A DNA stretch of 64,000 bases from Mikania micrantha (GCA_009363875.1 CM018696.1:93146215-93210214), one strand, 5' to 3'. Positions 1 through 12,730 are shown, counted from the first letter of the stretch. A program made the numbers and translations. The notes: generated by a model from the sequence alone, not told the origin.

Positions 1-107
1 GGTCCTACTCTTTCATAGGCAAAATTTTCTTCTCAGTGTATCCAAAACCTACTAGTTATTTGCGCACTATATCATTAATATATATATTAATTTGCAAATA
101 TTTTCAT

Positions 108-226
108 ACACACAAAATCACTATTCACTTTTTTCATACACACATCACACACAAACGACTTTTTCACACACACACACACATCACACACACGCACACACAT
201 CACACAAACGGTGGGCCCCAACATCT

Positions 227-258
<32 letters not shown>

Positions 259-262
259 GAGT
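108..262. repeat. CA/TCACA microsatellite followed by a TA run
   Basis: Simple-sequence tract of CACA repeats broken by TCACA and GCACA variants, then (CA)n running into (TA)n at about 240-259. The open frames that cross it on both strands are repeat translations and not genes. Confidence 0.9.
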
Positions 263-516
263 TTTGTATCATATGAAAACCCGATCTTAGAGAGAAAACC
301 CTTAAAGCCTATCTGGGTCGTTGATTTGGAATCTTGAAAATAAACATGTGGTCTACATTAACCCACATTAAAACTGATTTGTTTATCCAAAATCTAATTT
401 TTTATTCAAGTTTAATGTGTACCACATATTTTATTTTCAAAAGTCCAAATCAATGATCCAGATAGGGTTTAAGGGTTTTCTTTCTTATACCGGGTTTTGA
501 CAGGATACAAACCCTC
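258..516. mobile_element. Foldback MITE-like element
   Basis: The two halves are imperfect reverse complements over roughly 100 bases each. The left arm runs from GTTTTGTATC through GAGAAAACCCTTAA, and the right arm ends TTAAGGGTTTTC ... GGATACAAAC. The centre is AT-rich and there is no coding capacity. I found no clear target duplication, so the exact ends and the superfamily (Mutator-like is plausible) are uncertain. Confidence 0.65.
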
Positions 517-1187
517 ACATAATCACTATTCACTACCGCGTCTAAAGATCAAAAGATAGATTTTAATACTTTTCAATTAATTTGAAATTTTCGTTTATAA
601 CCCTGAACTTTGAACTCTTATTTTTAAGGCCCTCTCACTTTACTCACATATTTTTAATGTTTACATGATTTTAACGCGTCATTAGGTTATCTGATAAATG
701 TCATAATTATATTAATTTGATCGCAATGGCCTCATGAACGTTTATATAAATTTCTAACCCAAACGGTCACAGAAATTTTGCGCGTTGTTTGCATGCCTAT
801 AACGCATCCGTACGTTATCGAATATTTGTATCGTTTATATCATTTTTATCGTAATTAGTTCACAAACGATTTAGATTTAATAATTTTATAAACCATGAGA
901 ATTATATATACTACATATATATACGATTTACATTTAATAATTTTATAATATTTGTATCATTTATAAATTCTACATTTACACAGGGCCTTTTTTTTAAGTC
1001 TTCTGTAATCACATTCTTTACTATTAAATAAGTTCTTAATCTTCAACCCTTAGTTTCAAAGCTTACGTTATAGATCTTGTATAGGGTATTTTCGTGCATT
1101 TTATTGTACACGATTTTAACCTAATGTTTTGTTGGTTTTTTTTACGTCAGTATATCAGACGCCGCCGCAACGCGCGGGTCCTGTATA
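517..1187. other. AT-rich intergenic stretch
   Basis: No coding frame, long repeat or RNA gene is visible. It probably includes the body of a degenerate non-autonomous Helitron whose 3' end is at 1191; its 5' end could not be placed. Confidence 0.5.
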
Positions 1188-1191
1188 CTAG
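1157..1191 (+). mobile_element. Helitron 3' terminus
   Basis: A GC-rich hairpin-forming stretch (GCCGCCGCAACGCGCGG) is followed after about ten bases by CTAG and then a T. That is the usual 3' end of plant Helitrons: hairpin, CTRR, insertion before T. Four other termini of this form occur in the window. Confidence 0.5.
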
Positions 1192-1837
1192 TTTGATTTA
1201 ATTGTTGAAAGAAAACGGTTTTCATAATACCAGTACACAAGATAAAAATTGTACCAAATAAATGTTATGATTTCGTTGTTGATAACTTATCTCTAGATTG
1301 TTTAATTACTAACAATTATGATGTGACTTTTATAATTCTATTATACTAGTTTATTCAAGTATAAAATAAAAATAACAATAATTCACGCAATCATTTATAA
1401 TTTATATAGCAATCAAACTCAAAGCTTAAACATTATTTTTGGTGTCAGATTTGAACACCAACTTTCCGAGAACCACTTTAAAAGGTATAAAGTACACAAC
1501 GGTCACAAGGCAAGGGCCACAACCATTAAAATATATCGATGACAAATTGTAAACCAATCAATCAAAATTTTTTAAAAAACACATCATTTCCATAACGTAC
1601 CACAACCACCAACATATTTATTACAAATGAACATAATACATACACAAAAATTAATCCGAAAAAGTATAAATACTCGTATCATCATCTTCATCGTATTTAA
1701 CATAAACCACCCAGTATCATACACTAACCCACAACTATCAAGGCAAAACACAAATCAAGAACTCCATAATAACAACTGTCTTCGTGCCCGTAGGGGTGTG
1801 TGAATTAACCTTTAAGTATAAACTTTTTCCAAGCTTT
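1192..1837. other. Intergenic stretch and probable 3' UTR of the CIP7-like gene
   Basis: AT-rich, with no coding signal. The part next to 1838 should be the 3' untranslated region of the minus-strand gene. No single polyadenylation signal stands out. Confidence 0.5.
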
Positions 1838-4800
1838 TTACACATGGGTCACCTTTGAATTGGTCTTCTTAAGTGGACCTGCAATGCCCTTTTGGTTAAC
1901 CGGCTTTTTAGTAGAACCAGAAGCAGCTGCACTCGCTGCAGTTCTTTCAGCAATTCTCCTTTGTCGTTCGGCTGCTAGTTCTTCCACCCTCCTTCGAATC
2001 TCATCTTCCTGTTTCAATAAAACTAAATTATAAATTCCAAAATGATTCAAGATTCGTAAAAAAAAAAAATTGTTTTTGTTACATGGCGCCATATATATTT
2101 TGTGCAGTCAAATAGGTGAAAACATACACGAAAAGTGTTGGGTTCATAACTAGAAACCATGTGATTTTCCCCCTTCGACTTGAAAGGCCTAAAGATTCAA
2201 GATTCCAGCCAAACAGTCGAAAACACACATGAAATTAAACATGCTGTTCTATTGCAAGAAACCATAAACTTTTTCAACCTTTGCCTTTAGAAGGATTTTT
2301 GACCCTAGTGTAAAAGCCAAATATATATATGAAAGCTACTGTTTTTATAACAAGAAACTGCAACTTTAAAAGGCCTAAATATACAAGAAAAATATATTCT
2401 TTATAAAAGAATACGTATACTTTTTGCCATTAGACTTTGAAAGGACCAAAGATTAAAGATCCTTGTTGAGAATCCAAAATATAAATGAAAAGTATCATTT
2501 TTACAACTAGAAAACCATATGGTTTTCACACTTGACATTGGAAGTCAAACCTGTGTTTGAGAAACTTAAAACTACTATTCATCTTTTGAATAATTCGACA
2601 TTAATTATTTTTGAATCTACACTACATAAAGTTACTTTATGATATAACTATTAATTTCACTACTAAGGTTTAGATTCGTTCATGTTAAATTTTAAATCAA
2701 AAGTAACTTCTAACGCATTCAAAGTCAAGTCAATCACTTTCATACCTGTTCTCTTTTGCTCTTGTGAACAACAGACCGACTCACATAAGGCAACCGTTTG
2801 TCAGTTGGGAGAGATCTTGACAATGGTCGAGGCTTTGCCACCTTCTTTGTTTTAGCTTTGACTGGGGACTCTTCGGTTTGATCTTTTGTCTCAACAGGAG
2901 CTGGCTTGGGTTCAGACTTTGTGAACTGAACCTCGGTTCCATAGTCTATTTCTGGGGTCCATGAGGACCTAACTTGTGGCTCAATACCAGAATCACGTGA
3001 CACCATCAAATAGAGGTCATCTGGCTCATAGAACCCGGTTTTTGCCGCCTGACTTGAGTCATTAGCATCAGGTTTATTAACGCTCTCAACCATGCTAACA
3101 TCAGTAGACCGCCATTGTGAATCATATGGAACTGTTGTCTGTGGTTGTACCATGAAAGAATCATCAATTGGCACATTCTTTTTATTTGCCTCAGATGAAA
3201 AAACATCACCTTTCATTGAAGCATAGTCATCATTAAATGATGACTTTTCAATATGACCATCAGAATTCTTGACCACAAACCAGTCTCCATCCCTTTTGTT
3301 TCTAATCATTGAAGATTCTGATCCAAGATCCCGGAAATTTGTCATTCCATCGGTCCCTCCACCAAATCTGTGTGAAATTACCATATCAGCATCCGAAGAA
3401 TCTCTGCCCTTCATTCTGAAAGTCTCACCATTTTCAAAATCTTGAGAGTTGACTCTTCTTGATTCATAAACTCCATTTCTATCAGGAACCACAAACGAGT
3501 CATTAGTTCTCGCCTTCGGTTGACCTTTCACATAGTTTTCAGACCCCACATTCATAGCATCATTTCTGATTGTGAAATGATCATCTTGAACATCATCTTT
3601 CAAGAGCAGATTTTGAAATGCATCCCAATTTTCATTTTGTTTTCCAGATTCATAATCCACATCTGTGCCTTTCTTCTTCTTTTCATGTGATTTTGATGAC
3701 TTACTATGGTTTTTCACCAAAGATTCAAGAACACCATCAACTTCATCTTCAGCAGAATCATCACTACCTCCATCAGAATTCTTCCTATTGGAAGTGATAT
3801 AATTAATGTTGCGGATAACAACGGTTTTTGAAGACTTCTTTTTGTTCTTTTTTGTTGACTTTTCATGCTTCGAGGCAGTACCTGTATCACTAACCCCGTC
3901 AGATTCGCCATCTTCATTGCTATCATCTTCTTCTTCATCTGAGGATTCAGGTAAAAGGGATTTTGACTTCTTTTTTGAAGATGATCTATGATGTCGGCCG
4001 TGACTAGAATCATCAGCATTTGCGGGCCAACTCATATGAGGTGGATAATATGGAGGCATACCAGGGTATGGATACGGGTATCGTGGGCCTTGTGGGCCAG
4101 CAAAATTGTACATATACTGAGGAATCTGGTTTGGCCATGGCATCTGCATTGGTACGTTTGAAGGAGTAGATGGTAACTGATCTGCATTATCTACAACAAA
4201 AATCTCTGTAAAAGATCTTGTGTGTGGCCAAATAAGAAGTAATCATTTAAATCCAAAATTCACATCAACAATTTAATTTTAGATTGCTCAAAGGTAAAAC
4301 TATCCAATAAAGTGTTAAGAACTATCTTATTTTATTACAGAAGTCAAAGTTTGCACGGATAGTGGTCAACCGTACAAGTCAAAACATATGGGTTGACCTG
4401 CAAACACCTTTTATAGTCATTTCTTCAAATTCAGAAATAACTAGCATATTAAATACTCATTTATTACATATCCACTTTTCCATTTTAAAGCAATTTAAGA
4501 GGTTGTAAACAATTTAACATGACCCAAGTGACTTTTAAATGTTAGACCGTTTGTCCACTCAAGCTGAATTTCTTAATTTAACCTGTTATAACATAAACAC
4601 AGGCAAAATTACATACTTTTGTCACCGTCTGGATTCATCTGGTCATAGCTGAGATCGTTATTTAGAGTTGAAGCATTACTTTCAGTTGCAATTAGTAATC
4701 CAGAGGTACCAGTGTAAGCCAGTTCTGAAGGGGGATATGCTGCCATTGCTGCTAATTCATCCATCCACAGACCATCATTGTGCTTCTTCTTGCACAAATC

Positions 4801-7800
4801 TTTGAATTCTAAGCATGCTTCCCTGTATAAACAAAAAATTATTACTTTAAAATTTCAAACATCCAGATTAGGGAGAATTACAGATGTTTTCATTAACTTG
4901 ATTAATTACATATATACTCAACTTATAATTTTAGTTACACATATTCCCTCCTTAAGCTTGGTCAAATACATATATGCCCAACCTTAAATTTAATTACATA
5001 TATCCCCTTATTAACATGATATTTAAAGATTTAATTATTTTTTTGAATAATTATAATTATTTACATAAATATATGTTTTATATATTAATTAAAATGATTT
5101 AAATAAAAGGCCCATTTAGGTTTGTGAGTCAACTTGAGCTCGATATGTGAAGCTCCAACTCAGCCGCCAGGCTCGTTTAAGCTCGAAAGTCAGGCTTGAT
5201 TCGAGCTTTTAGCTAGCTGAATAATAGCTGATCATGAGTAGCTCTTGAGCTGAATTGACTCGTTTACAATTTACACCAATATATTTTACTAAAACTGCAA
5301 AATTACCTATTGACCCATTTCTTAGATAGTTTTTTTATTGTTATTATTAACTTTCTGGTTTAAATTATGTGTTTACATTTTAATTCTTAACTTTTTTTTT
5401 CGTGTTTAATTCTAGTAACTGTTACTATAATATTGTTATGAAAAATAATAAAATAACTAAAAGAAAAAGTAAAAAATGTTAATGCCAAAAGCTCAAAACA
5501 TAAACAAATCATCACAACCCGAAAGTTTGTATGTAAAACGGAATAAAAAAACTAGTTAAGAACTGGTTATGTATGTAATTTTATAGTTTTAGTATTAACA
5601 AGGGAAAATTAGTTATTCTATAAGTTGTTTTTAAAAAAATAAAATGAAATGGTTAAATATGCAATATTTAACTCTAAGGAGATTATGTGATTAAAATTTT
5701 AGGTTGGGTATATATATGTGATTGACCTAGATTAAGAAGGGACATGTAACTAAAATTTTGTGTTGAATGTATATGTAATTAATGAAATTAATACAAAGAA
5801 ATAGGTAATTCTCCCTAAAAAGTAAATCATGAAAGTTCCATTTTTAAAGGCAGGACCCTCACAAGTTCCAAAGAATTGTCTTGTTTATTCATCTGTCATA
5901 TCAACACAATGGGTTTCAATCAACTACCCTAAATTACATTCCTAGTGTATAAGAATATATAAATAGCATGCTTGTTTAAATGATCCAGATTTGCCACTAC
6001 ACGAATCACATAGAATTAAGCCTCTCTTAACTTAAGTGATAATTTTATGGATTTGCAAAGCGTGCTAAAATCATAAATTCATAAAGTAAAAGAAAAAAAA
6101 TAGTTAAATATAATTATGAGGATCTTGAGATTAGAATTGGTCTTTATGATGTCAAAAGTCAGCATTTATCTCTTCCATTAGAACCATAATGCATACCTTA
6201 AACGTGAGGCTCCAAAATGATCAGCAAACAATATGAGATCATTCATGTTTTCTGTTTCAAATCCAGCCACAAGTGCACGATGATAAGCCATTGCTTGTTC
6301 TTTCCGAAGCATTGCTTTTCGTGTCTCCAGTAACCGTTGAAGTTGAATCCTAGTGAAATGCAATTTACAAAAGTTAACCTTAGTTGTATAGCTACCAAAA
6401 AAATCATGATTTAATCATTCATAAGAATGTTCAATTTACTTGGAATTTTCTTCTTGTCCATTATCTCCAGCTTCTCCAGCATTGATCTATAACACAAGAT
6501 ATAAATTAGATGCACGCATCTTTAAATCCTTATGTTTCAAGAACATAGGATCAGTTGACTTTTAAGGTCAAACAAATCAGGTTTAGAAATTAGAATACAC
6601 ATACACACCCACACGGCCACACCCACATGGTGGTGCTTATATCTAGCTTGTCGAACACACAATCTATACTAAATTTAATTTAAAATTTAAAACAAAAAAA
6701 AATTGCACATTTACTTTCTTTTTAAATAAGTATTTAAAGTTTATGTTTTATGCTTTGAGTCTTTGACCACCAATTTTTTGGCTGGTTTATTTAAGAAATA
6801 CCTTGGGCGGATCAGTAGACTTCTTGGTGCTTCCATCAGATGATAAACTTCCAGCTAACAAATCAATATCAAGGAGAAGCAACAAATAAACACCAATAAT
6901 AACACATTATAAATTGTTTAAATTATTGACTTTTTGACTTTTGAACCATACCTTCGCCAGCATGTTCTTCATTGTCATTGTTATGAACAGAATTCTCGAT
7001 CTGTGAAATTTCTCGTTCTAATCTTATAAACCTCTCAAGAACTTCGGGTGAGTTTATGAAGCGCACAAGCCTACAAAAATCAACCAATTGTCATCATTAT
7101 GACTTATTGATGTCAAGATTCCCTTACCTCGTTATCATAAACCTGTTGTAATGACTCATGGGTGAGTTTAGTTATCAGGTTTATTAAAAAAATATAACTT
7201 TTTTAGTTTTTTGTAAATTTTGCAAGCTTGTGAGTAGAAAAGGAATCTAGTAGGACAGTTGCCTTTGCTTTCCAATCAAGCAAAACAATTGAAAAGGCTT
7301 CAATCAATAAAGCATGTCTTGTAATCAAGGCTTATTGGGGCTAATGGACCACTTGGTTCTTATTAGCATGCAACTGACCCATTAAACATTTTATACATTT
7401 ATCGTAATGAAATAGAGGTTCCATGATGAACCACGATTGTTTCAGAGACTCTACACAGTTAAGCATTCCTGATTAAATCCAATATATTGAAGCTATAGGG
7501 TCATCAGATTCTTTTTTTTATCTCACTCAGGCCATGCAACATTTAGGAGATTTTTGTGCATTAAAAATACAGTTGGTTTCTGTTTGACTTATGATATGTT
7601 TGACCCACTTGACCTGTTAAAAAATAAATATAACCCAAAGTGGCTTATTCGCAATTAAAGGATCAAAATTGACATCTCAACGCTAAAGCTATATATTTCA
7701 AACCCTGTTTACAAATTTTATGGTTCTGTTACTATAAACAAAGTCCTTTTACTGAATAGTTGCATTTCAATTTTGGTAAGAGGTCGCTTTTGTGATATGA

Positions 7801-8952
7801 ATATTTTACTTAATAAATAAAATCTCATTATTGGGGTTAACAACTACTTAAAATTTATATTATTGATTATTCATCATTAGATGCAACATTTTATCCATAA
7901 ATCAAATCTAGACCGATAGAAAACAAAATGAAAATTAAATCATACCTTTGGAATGTGGATTTGGTGAACCAAAAAGCACTAGTGGTTGGTGGACGGAGAG
8001 TGATCGAATAACCCCCTTTTGATATTTGATCTTTAAAGAATTTCAAGTGAGATATGAAAGGTTCCACCAATCCAGATGCTAATTTCTCTTTATTTTTCCC
8101 AGAGAATAGCAAAAGATCACACCTTCAAGACAGTTTCAAGAAGAACACGGACTCTAATTAGCATAATCAAAATCATATCCAAAAATCTTGGCAAACACAT
8201 AATAGATAACTCCAAATCTTTAAACATTACCAACATCTTCAAGACAAGCATCACTTGTTCTATTTCTAGCCATTTTTTTCTCTCACATGATTACACAATT
8301 ACACAGGCTTGTTACACAAACTTTAAAAACTGTAAGTGAAGACTAGAAAACCCAAATTGCAAATTTGGAATCAGGCAGAAAGGGTTAAATTTGCAGACAA
8401 TGAGTCTCAAATTAGCAATTAGTTTGGACACAAAGAAACAGATCATTCAACAAGAACAAAAAGAAAGAAGAATTTAGAGAACCTGATTTGATAATAGTGA
8501 GAACTTTATGAAACAATATTGAAATCATACCCACAATCAAACCAAGTTATATCATGTTTTACACATATTAGTGCATACAAACAAACCCACACTCAAATTA
8601 CAATCGATTTCAATATTTCATGAACATGAAAAACAAAGAAGACCAAAGATCAAACTTCTTAGGATCTCAAACAAGAACAAAGAAAACCCTATTTGGCATA
8701 ACTGAAATCAAACCAAAATATCAAACTAAGTCAACAATTTTAACGCCAGAGAATGTTAACTGAAATCAAGCAAAAAGATCAATCTTTTCAGAATTACAAC
8801 AAGAACAAAGAAACCCCAACTAAAATTAACTGAAATCAAACCAGATGGCAGAAAGATCTAGCTACAGCATATAAATTTAGAGACTACAAGTACCTTGTTC
8901 TAGTTGGGGTAAGTTGAAACAGAGCATATTCAAGATGGGTGAAGGGATCCAT
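1838..8952 (-). CDS. COP1-interacting protein 7 (CIP7)-like protein, nine exons
   Basis: Coding exons, minus strand: 8894-8952, 7946-8122, 6952-7070, 6802-6854, 6440-6486, 6197-6349, 4617-4822, 2746-4190, 1838-2008. All introns are GT-AG, phases agree, and the total is 2,430 nt (809 residues). The ATG at 8952 opens MDPFTHLEYALFQLTPTRT, the family's usual N-terminus. Residues 1 to about 125 form the conserved block (KLASGLVEPFISHLKFFKDQ, then a Phe-Trp-Phe-Thr-Lys motif and RFINSPEVLERF). Residues 150-270 hold a helical region and a WMDELAAMAAYPP motif. Residues 272-753 are low-complexity: a Pro/Tyr-rich start, Lys/Ser and Asp/Glu runs including KKNKKKSSK as a possible nuclear signal. The C-terminus is a charged coil (EDEIRRRVEELAAERQRR). 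Arabidopsis CIP7 is a nuclear activator of light-induced genes that binds COP1. This protein is shorter than CIP7, roughly 1,050 residues, so it may be a shorter paralogue. Family is secure; exact orthology is not. Confidence 0.92.
4869..5817. mobile_element. Long-TIR Mutator-like element in a CIP7-like intron
   Basis: The element lies inside intron 6 of the CIP7-like gene (4823-6196). Its ends are long imperfect inverted repeats of about 150 bases beginning TAGGGAGAATTAC on both strands and sharing blocks such as TTAATTACATAT and TTTTAGTTACA. Long terminal inverted repeats suggest a Mutator-type MITE. I could not find a 9-bp target duplication. A repeat rich in GAGCTCG/AGCTCG motifs occupies about 5105-5270. 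Confidence 0.65.
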
Positions 8953-9330
8953 GTTGCAAGAACAACACACAGATAGATGTGAAGAATGGGTGTAAATTAA
9001 GAAGAATGAGTGTTCAGTACATGTTGCGGAACATGGGGTTTGGGATGATGAACAGATCTGTGAAGATTGCAGTGTTTTTTAGGGGAAGATAGTAAGACAG
9101 CAAGAAATGATGAGGTAGTCCACATGCATCAGAAATGGGTAATGGGGAAAGAGAGTGAGGTTGAAGATTATCACATGTGGGATCAGATTCAACCACAATG
9201 TCCCCACTTCTCTTGTTCTTGATGCTCGTATTGGGAAATGAAATAAAATGCACCTACTTGTTCATTAGTGATTTAGAGAGGTTGAATTAAAAAAAAAAAA
9301 AAGAAAGAAAGAAAGAAAGAAAAAAGGTTT
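8953..9330. other. 5' flank of the CIP7-like gene with a poly-A/AGAA tract
   Basis: Presumed 5' UTR and promoter of the minus-strand gene. No clear TATA box was identified. A purine simple repeat (A-run followed by AAAG/AGAA units) lies at about 9289-9327. Confidence 0.5.
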
Positions 9331-9433
9331 TCTGTCGGATAAATTGTACCGTTGGATGCATAATTAATTGATTTGATTAAATAATTAACTAATAATTATT
9401 ATAATGCAGTGAGAGGGTTAAGTGCACCGTCAT

Positions 9434-9655
9434 AACCAAGGCTTCTAGCCTAATGGTTACCCCCTTGACTTCCCTATGGGAGGTCTTGGGTTCGAATCCG
9501 GGCTGAGGCATATTTGCTGAAGCAAGGTCAGGGGGTTTACCCAGTTGTGGGGTTCCTCCTGGGGTGGGCTCGGGCATACGCCCCAGAGCGTCAAATCCGA
9601 GGGGACGGTTGAAATCCCGTCTTGGGTGTCGTTGTACCAAGCCGTTCAAAAAAAA
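9434..9655 (+). mobile_element. tRNA-derived SINE, full length
   Basis: A box-like TAGCCTAATGGT near the head and a perfect B box GGTTCGAATCC at about 9491-9501 form a polymerase III promoter. The tail ends in a run of A. The 13-bp sequence AGTGCACCGTCAT occurs at 9421-9433 and again at 9656-9668 as a perfect target duplication, which fixes both ends. Confidence 0.9.
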
Positions 9656-9985
9656 AGTGCACCGTCATGCATATAATTATATAAGTAGATATTTTGTGAA
9701 ATGACCTGAAAACAGTTGGTACATATAATTGAGACCTTCGTCGTTTATAAGGAAAAAAAAAGATATTTGTATCTAGCGAAGCTCGTGATTTTATTTAGTA
9801 CAACGCTTTAGAAAAAGATTTCGTTATTTTCATGTTTAACATTCAAATCATTTTTAAAAGAGAGCTATTTTTAAAAAGTTGATTGGTTTTTGTTTCTTTA
9901 AACTCTTGTACTTTTATGGTTGATTTCGCCAATAAAATCCTTTACAATTGTATTTGTGTGTTTCATAGGTGTATTTGTGTGTTTC

Positions 9986-10292
9986 TGATGAGAATCCAAA
10001 TCAATCACACAATAGAAATAGGGATTATAATTGAAAAACAAGAACACTGATGAAATTGAATTAGAAGTGAACAACGATTACATCAAGGATGATGTCCCAG
10101 GGTAGAACCCTTCTCCAAAAGGAGCCAATATTAACTCTATCAATTTTCTTCCCCCCTCACTCACACTCTTAACCTCTATTTATAATACCAAAACAAACAC
10201 ACTAAATATCAAATATTACCAAACTACCCCTACTAGAATACATCATACTACTAAATATGATTAACATACTAATATAACCATGATCTCTATCA
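9986..10292 (-). repeat. LTR (3' in element orientation), 307 bp
   Basis: Intact copy, TG...CA ends. It matches the split LTR at 14440-14538 and 28448-28655 over its whole length, with only a few differences seen by eye. Confidence 0.9.
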
Positions 10293-11304
10293 TTACTCCC
10301 CTCTTATTTAAAAGTCTTGTCCTCAAGACTTGGGAGTGAATCATTCGTCCTGCCTTATGTCGTGTCGTCCGGACATTTGTTAGCTGATCCATATCGATTA
10401 CCCCAACGCAAACAAAGTCCTTTCTTCCTACGTCCTTTCCATTCCAAACGCAAAAGATATGGAGCTCCGCGATCATGATGCAAAACCTGTCTCAACTCAG
10501 GAGTAGATGAGACGTCTGATCGAATGGCTGGAAACGAACACAGAATCTCAATTTGAGGGGTGGACATAAGGGCCATATCCCAATCAGTCACATAAACTAG
10601 ATACTCATCCCCAACTTGATATGAATTTTATCAAAAGAGCAAATAGGAAATCGTGGCTTAATTAATTTGGGTGTAATAATATGTTTGGGGTCCCCTTGAC
10701 CCAACACCTTAGGCCCATCATCTGTTAAAGGCTCAGGCCCAATTGAATAAGAAAAATGAGGAGCGGCCTTACTGTCGACACAATTAGGGCGCCCTGTGTC
10801 CTCAACCTTTACATCACCGATCAAATCGGAAATCCCCTCCGATTGTTGAATCGTAGTGAGCTGCTCAGAAGGAGGATGAATCGTTAGATGCTTACCGTCG
10901 ACTACAGGGATTAGAGGATCGTGAATCAAATCCGATTGGAGCTCCTGTGTGACACCTCGTAATTTCCAGGTCAGCAACTTATTTATTTAAATGTTTATTT
11001 AAATGCATTAGGTACACGTGGCACTAGAGTTAGATTAATTTAGTGTGACACGTGGCACGACAGTACGAACACAGACACATGACGGGATAATTCGTAGAAT
11101 TATTGGCAAACAGCACACACATGTCAAAACACACGAGCGTTGGTGAACGTCAAGCACAATGTGTAGCACAACACTCGAAATCTCACGAAACACTCACACA
11201 TTGAACTCGGAAGTTCAAACAAGGCCAAACGATAGTTCGGAAGCGTGAAAACGGCGACGAACAGATTAACCCATTAAAATAGGCTTATTGGGCTCCCCAG
11301 GGGC

Positions 11305-11432
11305 CCATCGCGGTACGCGATGGCCCAACACGAGGAAATTGTCGCGATACGCGACAAGCGTCGCGAGGAATGACTTCCGGATTTCTCCGCGCTACGCGGA
11401 GAATCTTTTTGGCTGTTGACCGCGGTACGCGG
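11305..11432 (+). repeat. Array of four hairpins with a CGCG-NTA-CGCG core
   Basis: Perfect inverted repeats with 3-base loops: arms CCATCGCG/CGCGATGG (11305-11323, loop GTA), TTGTCGCG/CGCGACAA (11339-11357, loop ATA), TTCTCCGCG/CGCGGAGAA (11383-11403, loop CTA) and CCGCG/CGCGG (11420-11432, loop GTA). The outer stem bases differ between copies but always pair. The array ends about 25 bp upstream of the LTR's TATA box. Confidence 0.9.
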
Positions 11433-11453
11433 AGCCGCCCAGGCGACAAGATC

Positions 11454-11463
11454 TTTATATAAC
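11454..11463 (+). promoter_or_regulatory. Putative TATA box of the 2.94-kb LTR
   Basis: CTTTATATAA lies about 500 bp into the LTR and directly downstream of the hairpin array. The position relative to the splice-like donor (about 1.6 kb upstream) matches the TATA-donor distance in the two longer LTRs. Confidence 0.5.
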
Positions 11464-12093
11464 CAAGGCAATTATGCCTATACTACCACTTTTCATCATT
11501 ATACTCGTTCATACACGCCTTATCTCGACTAAATTCGTCTTCCCCACCAGAAAAACACCATTTCTTCTCTGCTAGAAGCCATTAACAAGCTTGTGAAAGC
11601 TTGGTTTGAAGATTTGGAACTTGAAGAACCACATTGGGAGCTCATCACCACCACCATCTCCTCAAACCTACATCACTCGTTGTTCCAGGAGCACTCAAGA
11701 GCTGTCAAGAGTCTATCTTGAACTTCTAGAGCTTCCTAAGGTAGTTTCTATGGCTAGAACACCCTTTTACACATCAATACACACACATGCATGGGTAAAA
11801 CCCACATGCAAGCACTCATGGTCCACATGCACGAATTTACCTTCTGGGTTTGTTGATTTCACTATGTTTGATGATGATCTAAAGTGATTAGATGATGTTT
11901 TATGAAGATCTAAGATGATGGGTATGAGCCTTGATGCTTAAAATGATAATAGATGATGTTATGTGTCCATGCATGTATGATCCATGTGGATAGGGATGAT
12001 TTTCAGTGCTTAGATATGCATCTTGATGATATTGGATAATTATTACATGGTTAGATGTTGATGAAATGATTAAAATGATGATTTTTGACAATC

Positions 12094-12730
12094 TTTCTAT
12101 TTATAGAAACTTTTTGTTTGTAAAAGGATGTTATGAATGATATGGTAGACATGCATGTATATGGAATTGATGCTATGATGTTAATATGATGATTAGAATG
12201 TTTAAAATGTGATTTTGATAATGTTTTGGTCATATTACAGCATAGTTACTATATTTAGTAACTTTTTGATACAATACATTGCTAGATGATAAATTTGGTT
12301 ATATATACATGATTAAATGATGCTAGATTGATTATTATGATGATTGATGATGAGAAAATAGGATTTAAAAATGTTAGAATGATCGTTTTCATGAAAAACC
12401 ATAAAGTTACTATTTATAGTAACTTTATTTTTACAAAAACCAATTTGTCAACGTGTTGCAAGATGTGAGCATGCTATATGACTTGTTATGTTATAATATG
12501 TTGATTAAATACCAAATTAGATGGTTTCCGATGTACATATGCTAGCAATGGGAACTTTCCGTTTTAGGAAACTTTTGTGCACAAACATGTTATAAACGAC
12601 TTATGTGAAATCGCATGATGATGTGTTATGTGTTAACATGATCCCGTAGGATTATTGAACATGTTAGAACTATAAAACCGATATGCTTTGTGAACTTTCC
12701 ATAAATGGAAACTTACTATAAATAGTAAGT
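12094..12730 (+). repeat. Six AT-rich hairpins in the LTR leader
   Basis: Arms and loops: TTTCTA/TAGAAA (12094-12109, loop TTTA); AGTTACTA/TAGTAACT (12244-12263, TATT); ATAAAGTTACTA and its exact complement (12401-12428, TTTA); TTTCC/GGAAA (12556-12571); TTTCCA/TGGAAA (12696-12711, TAAA); ACTTACTA/TAGTAAGT (12711-12730, TAAA). Most are spaced about 140-160 bp apart, suggesting an old tandem repeat whose stems changed while staying paired. Confidence 0.85.

Noticed and set aside
36..290. Open frames across the CA/TA microsatellite on both strands
   Set aside because: They are translations of simple repeats (runs of His-Thr and Val-Cys) with no conserved features.
9491..9501. A functional tRNA gene suggested by the B box
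   Set aside because: No cloverleaf fits around it. The poly-A tail and 13-bp duplication show that it is a SINE.
11606..11887. 93-codon frame in the 2.94-kb solo LTR
   Set aside because: No motif, low-complexity content (Ser/Thr/His), and it lies in an untranslated leader region of a solo LTR.
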